A DNA stretch of 64,000 bases. Origin: Micrasema longulum. Its lineage: Eukaryota > Arthropoda > Insecta > Trichoptera > Brachycentridae. Below the pieces are notes generated by a model. That model was not told where the DNA came from. It made no database searches and was given only the letters and a program-made list of their open reading frames with translations. The translations under genes and the position numbers were made by a program. The first letter of the stretch is position 1, and each line of letters opens with the position of its first letter. Shown here piece after piece: positions 1 to 15,300 of the stretch. The stretch spans positions 248,001 to 312,000 of the forward strand of contig JAGVSM010003671.1 of the NCBI GenBank assembly GCA_022494885.1. Reading direction: 5' to 3'.

Positions 1-239
1 ATGGTCCACAATAGCGCTACTTTATAATTTATGGCAAAACAGAGTCTACAGTAAGAAATTATCTCAAAATGTAACACACAGGTAGCGGTAGTAGTTATCT
101 TTGATGAGAAAAGTAGAATGTTCCAAATTTGGAACGACATGCGATAAAGGGTTGAAACAATTGTTTTTAGAGAAAACCACAAAAATATTATTAAAAATGC
201 ATAAAATGTTTTTTCTATCACAAATTTAAATAATCTGAC

Positions 240-363
240 CTCGCTGGGTCTTCACATTTGTAGATGAACAGCTCATGATGTCCATCACTGATAGTGGCTC
301 CACCTTCTTCCATGAGCCTTGCGAAGGCAAAACCAAATAGTTTCCGTTCTCCTTTATCACGAG
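240..363 (-). CDS. spg: spg exon 11 (DHR-1 continued), last exon in window
   Basis: Acceptor AAATTTCAG; joined in phase 1 it gives the T of CST, then [20 protein letters not shown], then [18 protein letters not shown]. This is the DOCK3/4 KDKGEKKLFAFAF block. The donor is inferred at GCGAG|GTCAGA (exon end at 240, phase 2); read-through would stop nine codons later. The next exon lies outside the window. Confidence 0.88.
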
Positions 364-3300
364 CTGAAATTTTATAAAGAAAAAGAAAATCAAATATCAA
401 GAGTTTGTAAGTTTTAAGAAGAATTCAGAGTTTGAATGAATAAGATTTTGTTCAAATAATTTTTACTCGGGCAAAAATCTTTATTTTTAGAGAACAAACT
501 TATCATCAAATAATTATTTTATCTTATGAACACAAAGACTCCACAAACAAAAATATTTTCAACATTAATTTCCTTTTAATGACAAAATGATTTTTACATT
601 TGTTAATAGTTGTAGTTGTTTACATACAAAATGCGATTTTTTATTTTAAAATAGCTTTGTAATGAAATGGTTTGACTTAAATCATTTTGAAAAACAAAAT
701 TGTGGAGAAAATTTACAGTATTCAAGATAATAACCAATACTTACTAGAGCAATGTCGGAAGTCAATCCTGAGATGTGCGGATGGGAATCTATCGAGGGGG
801 ACGGCTAAGCGAAGAGCTTCTTGCCAAGTGGGTTGGTTGTTGTGATACAGGAGAGGAGCGTCGTGATTGGATCCCCCACTAGAGCCAGCTGCACTACAGA
901 CACATTCCTGAGAAAGTCAATAAAATATTTCAAAATCTTATCAATAAATATTATTCGTAACACTTCTAAAAAATTAAGCTTAATAACGAAACTCGTGAGC
1001 TTCGAATTAAAAAATTAATCATAACGGAAAATGACAGTGTATATGAGAAAATTTTAAGTTTTTCAAATTACAACACAACATATTACATCCCTCTCTCAGT
1101 AATCCACTGATTAATTATCCGACAACTACTATAATTTGCCATTATTTTTACTAGCAAAAAGCACAAAATCAGGATCTATAATTCACCGGTATTCGTATTT
1201 CAAATTCAGTAGTCCTCCGTGTGGTAGGCTATGAGTTTGCCGTATTTGACGAGCATTTTAAGATTTGGACAAACATGCGGCCAGCATTGCTCGAAGATAG
1301 GTATTTTTTTTCATTCCTAGTGAATTAATAATAAATGAGAAGATTTTTACTTTAACGTATTAGAAAACAAATAGCCTCATGTCCGAAAAATATGTGTAAG
1401 TTAATAAAAAAAAACAAATTTTTGTTCATACTTACTGTATTAATTTCTTAAATAACATTTCACTTGAAATGCCCGTGATCTGTTTACCTAAAACAGGCAT
1501 TTTTCTGAAAAATCAGGCATTTTAGGCACCTTGAACAGGTAAACCTTCATTTTGAAATGGTTGCCCTAGACGCGTGCCTATAAACTCAAGAGTTAAGCTC
1601 TTTAAACCTCGGCGCTGAGATTGGGTTAAATCATTAACAAAACATAGTGTATTTGTAGGTCGTTTTAAAATAATTTGGATTAATTAAACTGTAAGATGCA
1701 ACTGCAAAAAACAGTTTTTTTACAAAATACATGAATTAAATTTTATCATATTTTCAGTAATTGGACACTTATTGGATTGGGTGGAAGATTACTGAGAGAG
1801 TACTGTATTCAATTTTAATATTCATTTTACTACGGCCACATTATATTCTAATGCTTTTTTTTATTTATTTCTATATTTTATTATATTTTAAAAAAAGGAA
1901 TAACGCGCTAAGCCTCTATTAAGAGGCTTGTCAGCAGGTGAGAAAGAGGGGATATAGAAGGGGGTGATGAAATATACACCGCAACACCCAGACCAATTGA
2001 GAAAAAATCTTTCTTTAATTTTTTTCTTGCAACTGGCGGGAATCGAACCTGCAACGCCTGTTCCACAGTTGGCCGTCTAACCAACAGCGCTATGGCGCCT
2101 GTCTCGAAATTTTTACATGAAATATTTATTGTTTTCGTTTTATTTTAGACTACATAATTACTTCTGCACTGTGGAAAAACTTAATTAAGTATTGTACATT
2201 AATTTCAGATACCTCAATTATGGCACCAGAAGAATCAAAAACAGATATGCTCGCCAGCACATTCTTAGGAGTGGGTTTTCCTCCTCTCTCAAACTCTCCT
2301 CTTTCGAGTGTGATGAAGAGATCGTTCCGGATATCTCCTGGCATGATGACATCCGGGAAGCCTAGTTTACATGCTCGGACAGCGCCACTGGGATTAGTAC
2401 CGCTGGTCACCGAATTGGTAGTCAGAGCATCGCCACGGATAAGTCGAAGTGACACTACCATTCCTGAATACAAATTAACAGTTATAAAAACATGTATGAG
2501 ATAAAAATAGAAGATCTCGAACTTTTATCAAGAGTAGATACTTGCCAAAATTTGGATGTCCAGAAAGCGGGCTGTATTTATTACTTTGCTTTTTAATGAT
2601 CAGTTCATGAAGTTGGTGAAAATCTTTTTCCTCACATTGGTATAGCTGGAAAAAAAACAAATTGTTTACTTATTACATTTGACTCGATAATATTTAACAA
2701 ATTGTAACCTTATAGAAAAGACAAACCATTATGTTACTAACAATGTTTTGAGTATGTCTTGATGTTTGTAGACAAGCTGGATTTCACTCCCTAGGGAGTT
2801 ATTTAGATCTAAATTTATTGCAACAGAGGTGGAAAACATTTTTGAGAAGGTAATATGGTAGTCTAGGCATTAAACATAGGCAGAATGATGAATGTTAGTG
2901 TGTCAAGTGGACACTTCAACCAGCCAACGACAAGTCATATGCCCTGTAAAAGCCTAGACATCCATATTCCCTTCTCAAAAATGTTTTCCCTCTCTGTTGC
3001 AATCAATTTAGAACTTAATAACATTCATTATTAATGGAATTTTATTATTCACTAAACTGCCGACATTTATTTTGATTGTGTTGTTTCTTGTAAGTATGTT
3101 CAGCAGGTAAATGGTTAGAAATTATATTTTCCAGAATATTAAAATTTAATGATGTATAAAACTTTAAATAGTAACATTTAAATATGCACGGTTCACTCAG
3201 TCATTTAAAACACAAAAAACTGTTTTGATAGGCACATTACATTTCATAATAGGCTATGCTCACCTTAAAAGTAAATTCTTTTTCATTTTGATGCGGCGAG

Positions 3301-6300
3301 GCTGCCAAGATGTCTGCCAGTGGGAGTACCCCGCCCCCCAGGGGCCGGCGGTAGCCTTCCGTCCCCCCGGCCCCTGGAACTCCTGTCACGCCCCCTTACG
3401 TGCCCCCTCTGCTGAAAGAATGCGCCCTATGCGGACTATCTGTGCTACTAAGTACAGTTCCTTGGCAAGATCTGCATTTCCAAGATCCTACAAAAATTTA
3501 AAAAAATAAATAATATGATCTGAAAATAAATTTGCAAGGTGATTTTTAAGTATGTTGTAATTTTGAAATAATGTTTATAAAATTAAATTACTTTGTGGTA
3601 TAAACACGCTATTATTTCATTATTCACCAAATATTGGTTATTTGAAATATTAACACTGGAAAAGCAATATTAAAAAAAATGAAGTGTGAGACATTGGCAT
3701 TGCATTATATATGATTTATGATGTCAGTTTTCCTCCCTTTACATGTATGAACATTTATTATTTACAATAGGTACATAAGTAAATTATTGTGCTTATTTAT
3801 AAAGTCGCAACTATTGATGGCTACATTACTGCATCTCATATTATGATTTGTTATGTCTTCAGCAGATTTGCCTTTGTCAATACGATATTTTAGTCTTATC
3901 AAATAAAATGCTCTTATTGTTCTGTTAGACAAAACATACTTACTTATTAATATCATATACATAATTTATTTTAAAGGCTGTTCTGCTTTGAATAAACGTA
4001 TTGTATTTTCAGGCAATAGTATCCTTTAAAAACATAATTTTGGAAGGAATACACAAGCTTATGTATCGCTAGACTAAGCAGGTTGCCAAGGGAGGATAGA
4101 ATGTTGAAAAACTTTTTACCTAACAAATGGTGTTTGGGAATAATTTTTGAAGTTACATAATGACTGTAATAGAGATATGGATATGGCATTGTGGGTAAAT
4201 ACCATACCTACAGGGCCCAGCTCGCCTGCATAGCTGTAAAGTCATCATTCACGTCCGTCTCTCTTTTACTTTTCAGACCTATTTAGTTATTCCACGAATA
4301 TAAGTATACTGGCTGAATTTTTATTTCAAGAAGCAATTTCATTATTTTGAACACATTTTTGACCAATATCAAGTAGGCCTTATAGATATTCTAGAAAGTA
4401 ATGTTAAAACCGAAAACACCTATCGGCGTAATCCTTTTGCCAGAATGTGTATAAGACCCACGTAATTAGTTAAGAACACAAATTAATAAAACAACTTCGG
4501 CCGAAATTGTGGTTTGAAGCCTTTGTCCTAAACACAGTCGATATTGCAATGAGGAAGTTCAGTGGTTTTTGAAAAAAAAAAAAATTGTCAATAGACTATC
4601 AAACTAAACAAAAAAAAAACATTTTTATTTGAATGTATCGTTTTATCATCGCTATGATTTTTTCAAGTTTTGTAATTGAAAATCCCCCCCGAAACTTCAG
4701 AACATGAGTTCAGATCGGTAGGTGTTTCTGAAATTTAAAAGTTCAAACGTCAAAACATGATAAATGTAAAAAAACAGTGCTAGCTACCCTGGAAACCGGA
4801 AATCTGTTGCCGGTTGCCCCAACAACATAATTTATAAATAAGAGGACACTTAAACCTGTGACGTTGCAAAACAGTTCATTTTCAATAATTTTTTCATACC
4901 TTTTTGAGAAACTTCATGGTACAATTAAATGCTCTAATTTTTGCAATGTGTAAGAAAACATTATTTTATATCCAACTTCCTGTAGCAATAAACTTCCTTA
5001 TTGTGTAACCATTAGTACAATAAATTTAAAAATCTAAAAATCACACAGTACAGTATTACACTCTAACACCTCCTTCATCACATAGTAAGGGAACAAAAAA
5101 GAAAAAAAACAAACGTATTCTTACGGTGAAAATAGCGCAGTTGGTATGCAGTCGGTCGAGATAATTGTTGAAGCCGTCGGCGTCCAGCCGGATGAGAAAC
5201 CTTTCCGATACAAAGGCCTGGCGGCGGGCGTCATACAGGCTGAGTAGGGCCTGCGCCGGCTGGCCCCCGCCGGCGGCGCATTCGCGGGCGCAGCACCACA
5301 GGTGCGCCGGTCCGCCGACGGGCAGCGCAGGGGCAGTGCCCCCGTGGCTGCCGGAGCGTCGGAGGGTGCCGGTCTGCGGGGACAGGGAAAATTCAATGTT
5401 GACACCATTTACCAACTTTTATGTCATCTTAAAACTACTACCAAAATATATGAGAAAGCCTATTTTGCTTAGAAGGTGCGAGAAATATATAATTAAAAAA
5501 ATATATGTATATATTCTTTTCATTAATAAATTTGATACAACGCATGTTTTATGAGTTAAATCATTCTGGAACGTGTTACAATAAGTAATATCTATTGAAT
5601 TTTGATGAATTGAAAAAAGATTAACAATTTTACAAAAAAATCAGATAAAAATTTTCATATTTACAAAAAATAAATGATAATAAAAAAAAACTTTTACGAA
5701 AACAATTGGCTCCATAGGATTAAATCAATATTTAATTAATAAACATAGAAGTAACAGGGTTCATGACCTTATCATAGAAGTAATAGGGTTCATGACCTCA
5801 TAATATGGAAGCTTAGGGATTTACTTAATACTATTATCTTTTATCCATCTCTGTTGAGATATCAATCAATATCAATATTTTGCATTCCGTCATGTGATAC
5901 ATATTCAATAGTAGGTATTGTACTAAGACTAGTACATAGAAAAATTCTTACAAAATATTTTAAGGTTATTTTTATTGAGAACTTCATGATATTTTGAATT
6001 GGAGGGAAGAAATATGAATCTTTTCAAAAAAAATCGGAATAAATAATTATGTATATTTCGTTTCTTTGGCAAACTGTGGAAGGTAAAAACATTTTGCATT
6101 TTAATCAAAACATAGTAGGCAAAAAAAAATCTGTGTAAACTTAATTTAAATCACTTTGAAAAAAACCAATATCATACAAGTGATTTAATTATTGTAACAA
6201 CTTTGGACATTATTTATTCAGCCAGCTGCAAATTCAATAACATGGCACAATCTAAAAAATATTTTTTACTTCACAAGAAAGAGATTCCAGTTTGAGTCGA

Positions 6301-9300
6301 CATATAACATTCATTTTTGAAATACAGTTATGTGTGTGAAATATAACCAAAAACCTGGGTGAGTGTCTTCCACTCGATGGTAAAAATCCTGAAAAAAGAA
6401 ATGAGCAAACGCCTTGTAGCGTACTAGTTGACAGGATCTATCATGCTTGAGGTCACGAATTCGATTGCTTGGAATATTTGCTTTAAGGGTGGTTTTACAT
6501 TGAAATATCTCAATGTCCTTGGGTCGGCACCTGAAGTCTAAGACTGATCACCTTACCTTCCTGTAACCGATGATCGAGACAAGCTACATTTAGACTAACA
6601 ATTCAGTGCCCTACGCGTCAGCAGGTGCTGATAAGGGTTTGGTTTGATGATGATGAAAGATTATCTCATACCGAAACGGAATCAGCACTCGCGAGGTGAA
6701 CTCTGTATAGTTTAACAGCACCCAACTGTCCTGGCTGAACTGCTCTGGAGCCTTCCCTAGGCACCAACTCCAAACCCAGTTTCCTGAAACAATTCAAATA
6801 TAAATATTTTGCATTCATTTTTTGGGAATAAAAAAACAGTACAACAAAAAAAAAATTGTATTGAGTAAGTATGCGCCTGTTATGTATGTATAACAGGCAC
6901 ATATAAATATGTGTGAGTGCTCAGTGCGTGCATATTTTTGTGCCTGAAGGTAGGGTAGTAACCAACCCCAACTGTTCATTATTACTGTATATTATGATCT
7001 ATTTAGGGCAAAAATATTGAAAACTGATTTTATTATAGGTTCCGCTGACAAGGCGGTTTCGGGGTTTAGAGGGTTTTAATTTATTTTTTTACTTTTATTA
7101 ACATGTATCGATTGAGTTGAGTATGAGTTGGTCAAAATGACAGCTGAAAAACGGAATGTCCTGAAACATACGAAACAGTTAGTCACTCCACTCAAAGAAC
7201 TGATGAAGAAAATAAGAAACATTATATTTATTTATTTTATTCATAGTATATTTATTATCAACTCCATGGAACCAAGTCCTGTGTTGAGTTGGGACGAATA
7301 TATGTAGTATAACACTCTAAACTATCAACATTGGTGAAATAAGAAGGTTTAGGGTTGTTTTTTTGTAATATTCTTATTTTATTATCTACTGTACCGAACT
7401 ACTTCGTATTTGACTAAGCTAAAAGCGGATATATATATTTTTTGGTGTTATTTTGAAGGCACTACGATTTTTTAAGAATTACGTAATCAAAATTCGTGCC
7501 GTAATTCGGTATCTACCGCATGTATTCGGGATAAATAATTCAGTTTTTCCAGTAAGCAAAAAAAATATTGTAAAATTACACGAATCAGTTTCGTGTGTTC
7601 AAATACCAGCATATTTTGTATAGAAATACATATACAGGGGTAGGCGCTCGAAGTGTTACAACCTTCACGCTGCTGTAGCAACCAAACGGCTAATGACAGT
7701 GCGCTCATGTTTTGACACGTGTCAGTCTGTTATATTGTTAATAATTCTACCGAAGCATATCGTTTTACGTCGCAGTTAAAAAAAGTTATAGAAATGGAAT
7801 TCAAACTTAACAGTGTTATTGCTCTGTATTTGGCTGGAAAATCGCAACCAGCCACTATAAATGAGCTACATTTACATGTGAACAAAATGTTTGTGTATCG
7901 AACCATTTCACGTTACAATGATACTGGTAACATAAAAAAAACGCCATGGAGGTGGACATCCAAAACCAGCAACATCGATAGGAATGGTTCGAAAGGTGAA
8001 GGCCAGAATTCAACGTAATCCACGACAAAGCTCAGTTCAATTGGCGAAAAATCTCAATGTGTCTGCTCGTAGCATGGGGCGCATATTAAAAAATGAACTA
8101 CGATTAAAGCCCTGCAAAATAAAAAAAAAGTGCAATATTTAACACCCGCACAAAAGGCAGTTCGCCTAGCAAGAGCAAAGGTTTTAAAACACTTGCACGT
8201 TTTTTTTATGGTTCAACATTTTTTTTTTATGGTTCAGCAATATGTTAACAAACATGTAAAACGATCGTGATAGTTACACGATAAACGATTAATTATTATT
8301 TCATTTTATTATATTATAAGACTTGCAAGTTCGTATACAGAGTGTTCTTTAAACCCTGTCACATCCGAAACCGCGATGATCAGTATGAGCAAGAAGACAT
8401 ATTGGCACATTAAAATAAACTTTTAGAAAGAATAAAGTTTAAAAAATAAAACATTAAAAAAAAAACAAATGGTTGCTAACTTCTGCAGGAGAGAAACGAA
8501 GAGAGGGGATGGGGGAGTCTGACACACCGTTAACCGCGCGGCCGCGCCCCCCTCGCTACTCCCCTGCAGAAGTTAGCAACCATTTGTTATTTTTAATATT
8601 TTATTTTTACAAATTTTCTTCGTTCAAAATATTTTTTTTAATATGTCTTCTTGCCCATACTGATCATCGTGGTTTCGGATGTGACGGGATTTAAAGAACA
8701 CCTGTATAACAAGAAGATGCTTTTTCATTGCGTAGCTGAATACTAAAAGCAGCTATATTATAGCCAGAAGCTACAAGTATGGCCGGAAAGAGGTTTCCTA
8801 CGGTTGTTTGTAAACATAAATATAAGTAGTATAATAATTACAAATCACTTCGAAGAACGAACGTGAAATCGCGCTATTCCAAGAATGATCTATGTTCAAT
8901 AATCTCCCGAAAAATACACAAGGAAGATCTTCAAATTAAAATGTACTTACTTCGAAGCAAATCTTAACTATGAAAAGTTCCATTTATTTATATTTTTATT
9001 TATTATCCATATACAAACAGAGGGCTCTTACATGACAGGTATAAAATTAAAGAGGTTTATGATATAACAAGTTAACATGTAAGTACTTATATAATAAACG
9101 ACAATAAGAATAATAATAAAGCATCAAAGACATTATGCTTTAGAGATATAAAGATATAATACTTTATATAAGTAGGTAGGATCATAATTAAAGGTGTAAA
9201 AAAATTATCACATTTTTAGGGAAAAATAATAGGTTACAGTGGGTATTATTTAAGTGTAGATGAGCAAAACAGAAAAGTAATTTTTAGAGCATTCGAATAA

Positions 9301-12300
9301 TGAAAGTTATTTTGATTTCATCGCCGTAAGAATTTTTTCTCTAAAAAGTGAAAATGGAAAACGAAACATATCAATTTATCCATACTCGTTTCTGAGCCGG
9401 TACAGTCTGATGATCGAATAATCAATACAATAATTTTGCGTACGTGTGTAAAATAAACCTATTTTTAAAAAAGCAAACTGCAAAGTCTCTAGACTTAAAA
9501 TGGGTTAAACGTGTAACTTTAAATATAATTAATAAAGGCGGTCCCGCAGCAGTGAAAGCTAAAAATAAACTAAGCTGCATTCTGCTGCAAACGCACCTTT
9601 GGTCGTAAAAATCGTGCGATTTGGACAATAACTCTCGGGTCTCCGGGCGAGTAATGCTTGCCTAGCACCACAAGCAACGTCATTCGCGAATAATTCGCAT
9701 CTCCGATTGAAAACAGGTTTCGACCCCGAGACATCTACCGAACTTGTCTGCAGCGCGAACCATACACAGAAGATCGAAACACGGGACACTGGATCCTTCC
9801 CGCGATCTACCTTCCAGCCGTTGTACGTTATACTGCATAGTGCATGACATAAAAGGAAGATTGCGCAAGAAAGTTTCAGAAATATTACGGAATACCAAGG
9901 ATTACATCACTCTGCATTATCTCTTTATCCAAATATATAGAATACAAAGCGCATCCTATTTTTATTATGCTTTTTTTAACTCTTGCGCTATGACGTCACA
10001 TGAGTCTACATATAATACAAATGAATTTATATATCTCTTTCATTTTATTAAATACTGAAGTCGTATTTTGCTATAACTACGGCTTCCAGTCGCGACTCTC
10101 GACACAAATTTGAGTCTCGAGCCTGAGACGAGACGAGACGAGACGAGACTCGGAGACCGAGTCTTGAAATTTCGAGACTTCGAGAATACTCAATACTAAC
10201 GATAATTCGTATGAAAAATTAGTGAATGTGGTGAATAAATCACACCATACAATACTATTAATGATTTCTTAAAATGAATACGAAACATACCTACCGACTA
10301 TCGTCCCTATATCACCAAACACACATGGACCACAATAGAATAACTAAAATAACACCTTCTTAAATCAACAACTAGTTGAGGGTGTCGGGAGCAGTAAGCA
10401 GCCATCTTACTCCAGGCAGAGCTGAAGGAAAATATAAGCAGCTTTAGCATATATTCGAATAGTGCCGCACTAATCCAGCCTCAGTCTAATTTTAAAAAAT
10501 GTATTAAATTAGCATATACGCAAATTTTAAAAAAATAAAGTAAAACGTAAAATATGTAGAGCAGAAAATTTACCATTTCGTTTTACTTTTGGTGTTCCTT
10601 TTAAAATTAGAAAAAAAACAGACACAACTTATATATGTGGGGTTCATAGTCCATGATTGATGACACACCCACACGCGCTAATTATTTTTTCCTGAAATAT
10701 AGTCATGACTCCAAGAAGCAAGTCAGCATTTTCTATTGAATTCAATTCGTTACATTTTGCGAAACACGAAATCAACGTTTTGCAGTACATTAACATCGTC
10801 CCTGCCATGGAGATATGAACAATAAAGGAACGTGGCCTGTAAAGAGTCCACAGGGCGTGGTAACACCCAGCAGTTCAGTTCAGCATCAGTCAGCTCAGCC
10901 ATTCCGAAGACTCAGCTCAACGCAGTCTCTCCAACCCATCATCGCCGCTACGCTCGCGCTACACAACCAAGTGCTGTATCTTATTCGCCATGTAATAAAT
11001 ACGCATTTAACAGCAGCCTCATGTCTTCTGTAAATCTCTAACTGGGGTAGGAGCTCCAACCCTCAACCACATTTATCCTACATATATGTTATATTATATA
11101 TAGATAACACATAAAATTTTATTCAATAAAATAAACAAAATAAACAAAAATACTGTCAGGAATACGAAATATTTGAGAAAACCAGTTCAGGGACTATGAA
11201 ATATTCAGTGAAAAACCACATATTAAATAAAGTATATTATAAGATATATATCGTAACATCATTGAATCGTTATATATTATGTCGCCGAGATGTTTTTAAA
11301 AATTACAGTTCGAATCAGTTTTTTTAGTCATTTTTATTATATGGTGATATAAAGTATGTAGAAAGTAATCCGAAAAATATTTTTTTATATTTTGTAATTT
11401 TATTTCCATACCATTGGAGGAAAATATCACAAATTCGATTGGCTAATCATGCGACACGATACGATGTAGTAAATGAATAGATTAGTATGTGTTAAAGTGC
11501 TTTTTTTCTGTGTTATTCGTAATGTTCCGTCGAGCAACAGGTGAAAAAAAGAACGCTGATGAATATATCAAAGAAATGCTGTACAGTTCAATACCGTTAA
11601 ATAAATATATGTAGACACATAGGGAAGCTACGTAGTTATGTCTAATCTGTGATAGAAAAAGTGTTAGTTTGGTCTTCCAAAAAATTACTCTGCAACGGTG
11701 TGAGTCAATTTTGATATAACAACTTACCGGTTGAAACTCGAATCGGACAAAGCAAGTAGCAAAATTGAGCGCTTGATTTAATGAATATTAAAATTCAATG
11801 TGGGAGCAAATATTGTCATCGATAAACTAGCTATAGGCGGGTTCCACGTTCAACGCGCACGGAAGGAATGCGGTAGTGTTGTGACGGTTCCCGGTTGAGT
11901 TTCGCGTCTGAATTGGCGCGTGAATTCAATAAATTCGTGAATATCGACGAACCATTTTTTATAGAAACTCAACTGGGCAGTGTCACGATTACCGCAATCC
12001 TTCCGTGCACCTTGAACGCAGACCCCATCTATACGTTACAATTTACAACGTCTACAAATCAAAAAAAATAAATTAAAAAGCAGGTAGATAATTCAGTGTT
12101 AGACTAACATAAATATATAACTAATTATGTAGCCATAAAGAAACAATTAGATAAAGTATTTCGATCACTTCTTCTAACGGGACGTTATGTGGAAAAACGT
12201 AAGCATATAAAAGCTTATATTTTCGCAGTAGCTGGACATATTCGCTTTTAAGGATGAAAATATCAAAATTCTAGTTTATTTACGGGTACAAAATCTGAAG

Positions 12301-15300
12301 CCGCGCTTATTTATACTTCATTACCAAAGCTAGACACAGTGACAATAGGTGGAATGAGAAATCCAAAATCCGCAAAAAGGCATTGACCCCCAAAGCCTGA
12401 GAACCCGCGGAAGATGTATAACCCTATTGTATTATGACTGGAATCTCAAAATCACGCCCACGACCGGACCCGATACCCAGACCATTTTTTTACATAAGAC
12501 GAGTGAGTAACGCGTATAAGGATTTAAAAGCACGAAACGTCTTGTGATTCGGTCTTCGTTAAAACTTGAATACGACCTGAACGCGATCGAAGGATAGCTT
12601 CTGTAATGTGCATTACTTCTCAGCGCCTTCGGGACGCGTGAAATAACTCGGAAAAAGGATCGATGCAGTAGTGGATTACGGATTACATACACATCCGTGG
12701 CACTTAATACAATATGCATCGTTTAGATCTGCAGAAAAAGGTAGAGAATTTAGAATAATAGTCATTCGGTTCACGGTTCGCCAAAATGGCAATGCCTTTG
12801 TTACGAGCGCACTGAAAGAAAACATTACTATTAAACCAATAAGGAAGTTCAGTGTTTTTATTCGTCAATTAAACTGAGCCAAAATTAAAAAAAAATATTA
12901 TCTATAGTATTATCGGAGCAATGATTTATTATAGAAAGTTTTGTATCTCCGAAATTACTCCGCGTGTGACGTCTCAAGTTTTCTTCCGCTTCTTCTCGGT
13001 CAGTTCTGCCGATTGGTCCGTTGTCTTACCGTAAACCGGAAATCTTTCGCAACATTCTCATCATCGGTTGGTTCTAAGAACTAGTGACGTCGTTCGAAGT
13101 AGTTCGTTTTTATAAAAATATTTTTTATTATATACATTTTCAAGAAACTTTGCGACACAATTTTATGCTCTAATTTTTACCGCGCGCGAGAAAACATTTT
13201 CCGTATCCAATTTCCCGCAGGGCTGAGGTTCTTCCTTAACTAAAACAACTTAAATAATGGAATTGAAGTTGTAAGAGTGATTCAGCGGAGAAACCAGGTC
13301 TGTTCGGTATTTGTCAACTCGAAAGTGAGACTTTGGTAATGCGACTAAAAAAGCAACAAAGGTAATGAGTCTGCTTGCAGAAACATAATAATCGTTGCAA
13401 ATTGCCAAAAGAATCAGTCACCGCTTGAATGGCTAAAATTTCCCAGTAATGTCAGCGGGCCGTGGCGCGATGTATATTGTATACACCACACACTTGACTG
13501 TCGTGATTTGAATACTAAGTAAATGACCAAAGAATTTGACTGTTAGGTAGGATATACGTGTGAATATTCGTATTTAACCATCGAAGTAGTACACCCACGC
13601 TCGACAAATACGAGGCACAAAAAATGGCAACTTGCGCCTATAAATAAAACTACCCATAATTATTATTCATTATAGATATTTGACCAAAAAAATCCAAAAT
13701 CACTCGCAAACGAGTGAAGGAGTATAAAAAAAAAAATTAAAATCCAAAAACTCGCCCGATATTCTTCATTTACACAATGGACGATTATGATTACTTTTGC
13801 GTAACTATGGTAAATAAAATTCAAGAATACACACGTTGTGCAGGTGCAAAAATAGTTAACAGTATTTTATGGTAATGACGGAACAAATAAATAGTACGAA
13901 AAATTAACATAAAATCACAACAACTTATCAGCGGGAAAAAATGTATGTATAACAATAATACCTATGTCATTCTGTCAATTTCCCTGTTAGTTGCCATCCT
14001 AAAATCATGTCCATTTTTATAACATTACACCTTTTTTAAAGTAATGAGTACAATTATAAATGATAGGATTTCTTATAAACATTTTGATTTCAATGTATCG
14101 GCGCTTAATTACAAAAATAGCTAAAAAATAGTTTAGATTTGCAGGTTTATTTTCTTTGGTTTTTATTATCCCATCAAAAAAACAACTACATTTTGGGACT
14201 ACTTTTATACCTTAGCGTATCAGTGGAATTATTATACATTTTAGGGTGAGTATATACATATGTGTATGTATGTGACAATGTGTAGTGAATATAAGTGGAC
14301 TTACTGAATAGTGATCAGTAATTATTATCTGGCTTTCTTTTTAAACCTTTAGGAGGAAACCAATCGACTACCTCATCCGTTGATGTAAAATTGTAAAGAA
14401 CGCTTTGGTCTAAAACCCAAATTATAATAGTAAAAGTAATAAGGTACAATAAAAACATGTACATGAAACGTAAGGTTATTTGGTAATGAGAAATACGTAA
14501 TGGTAATGTCTGCAAAAACTTGTACTTATTACTTGCCTACTCGTATTTACCAAACTAGAAATACAAGAGTTGTTGGTACATATGCGAGAAGATAAAGGGT
14601 TTTATTGTAGTATTTATAGATATGTTCCAGTTTACATAGAAAGATAGTAGATATAATGGATTCATTTGTAAACTTAATTAAATTGGCGAAACTAATGGCA
14701 CGGCAGCGGCGTTCGTAATATTAACAGCTTTTGTCGCTTTTCTATTTGTTAAGTTTATTGATGATTTATCGAATAACCGACTTTAACTTATTGAAAGACT
14801 ATCAGTGGTGATAAAATATATATTTTTAAATAAAATCACGATAACAGCTTTCAGTTAGGAGATTACTCTGAAATATTCAGAAAGTATTACTTTGTAAAGG
14901 TTTGCCCTTTACCTGTATAATTGTATTTGTAATCAGTAGTAAATAAATGCAGCGGATAGTATTTTAGATTTATAACATAACGAGCTAAACCCGGCAATGC
15001 TTTGCTATTACTAGATTTGAGTTCTTGTAAAAAGATTAAATGAACACAATCGAAAGTTTGATATCAATTATCGTGTTTAGTCCAAATTAGATATGTGCGG
15101 GCGTATACATGATTATTTTTGTGTTTCGGTTTAGATAAATTGTGAGGACAGAGAATTTAGATAAATAGGTGTTCGAACGTAATGACAACTGCATGTCAGA
15201 CCTTTTGTTAGAACAGACAAAATCGACGTTCCGCTCTACCGTTTTCCGCACCTCAAAACTGAACCGATTTAGTTATTTTTTTAGACAGAATATCAGAATA

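Noticed and set aside
2036..2100. tRNA gene on the minus strand in spg intron 9
   Set aside because: The B box is perfect, but acceptor pairing is lacking and the 3' body matches SINE family 1.
2220..2504. 94-codon plus-strand ORF
   Set aside because: Antisense shadow of spg exon 9.
5165..5554. 129-codon plus-strand ORF and a second minus-strand frame at 5121-5408
   Set aside because: Both are shadows of G+C-rich spg exon 6, which is supported by splice sites, phase and homology in another frame.
6355..6388. Candidate 34-nt microexon between spg exons 5 and 6 (strong acceptor TTTTTTCAG, encodes [11 protein letters not shown])
   Set aside because: Its length is not a multiple of three and would break the phase-0 junction between exons 5 and 6. 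The donor (GTTTTT) is poor. Direct joining of exons 5 and 6 is in frame.
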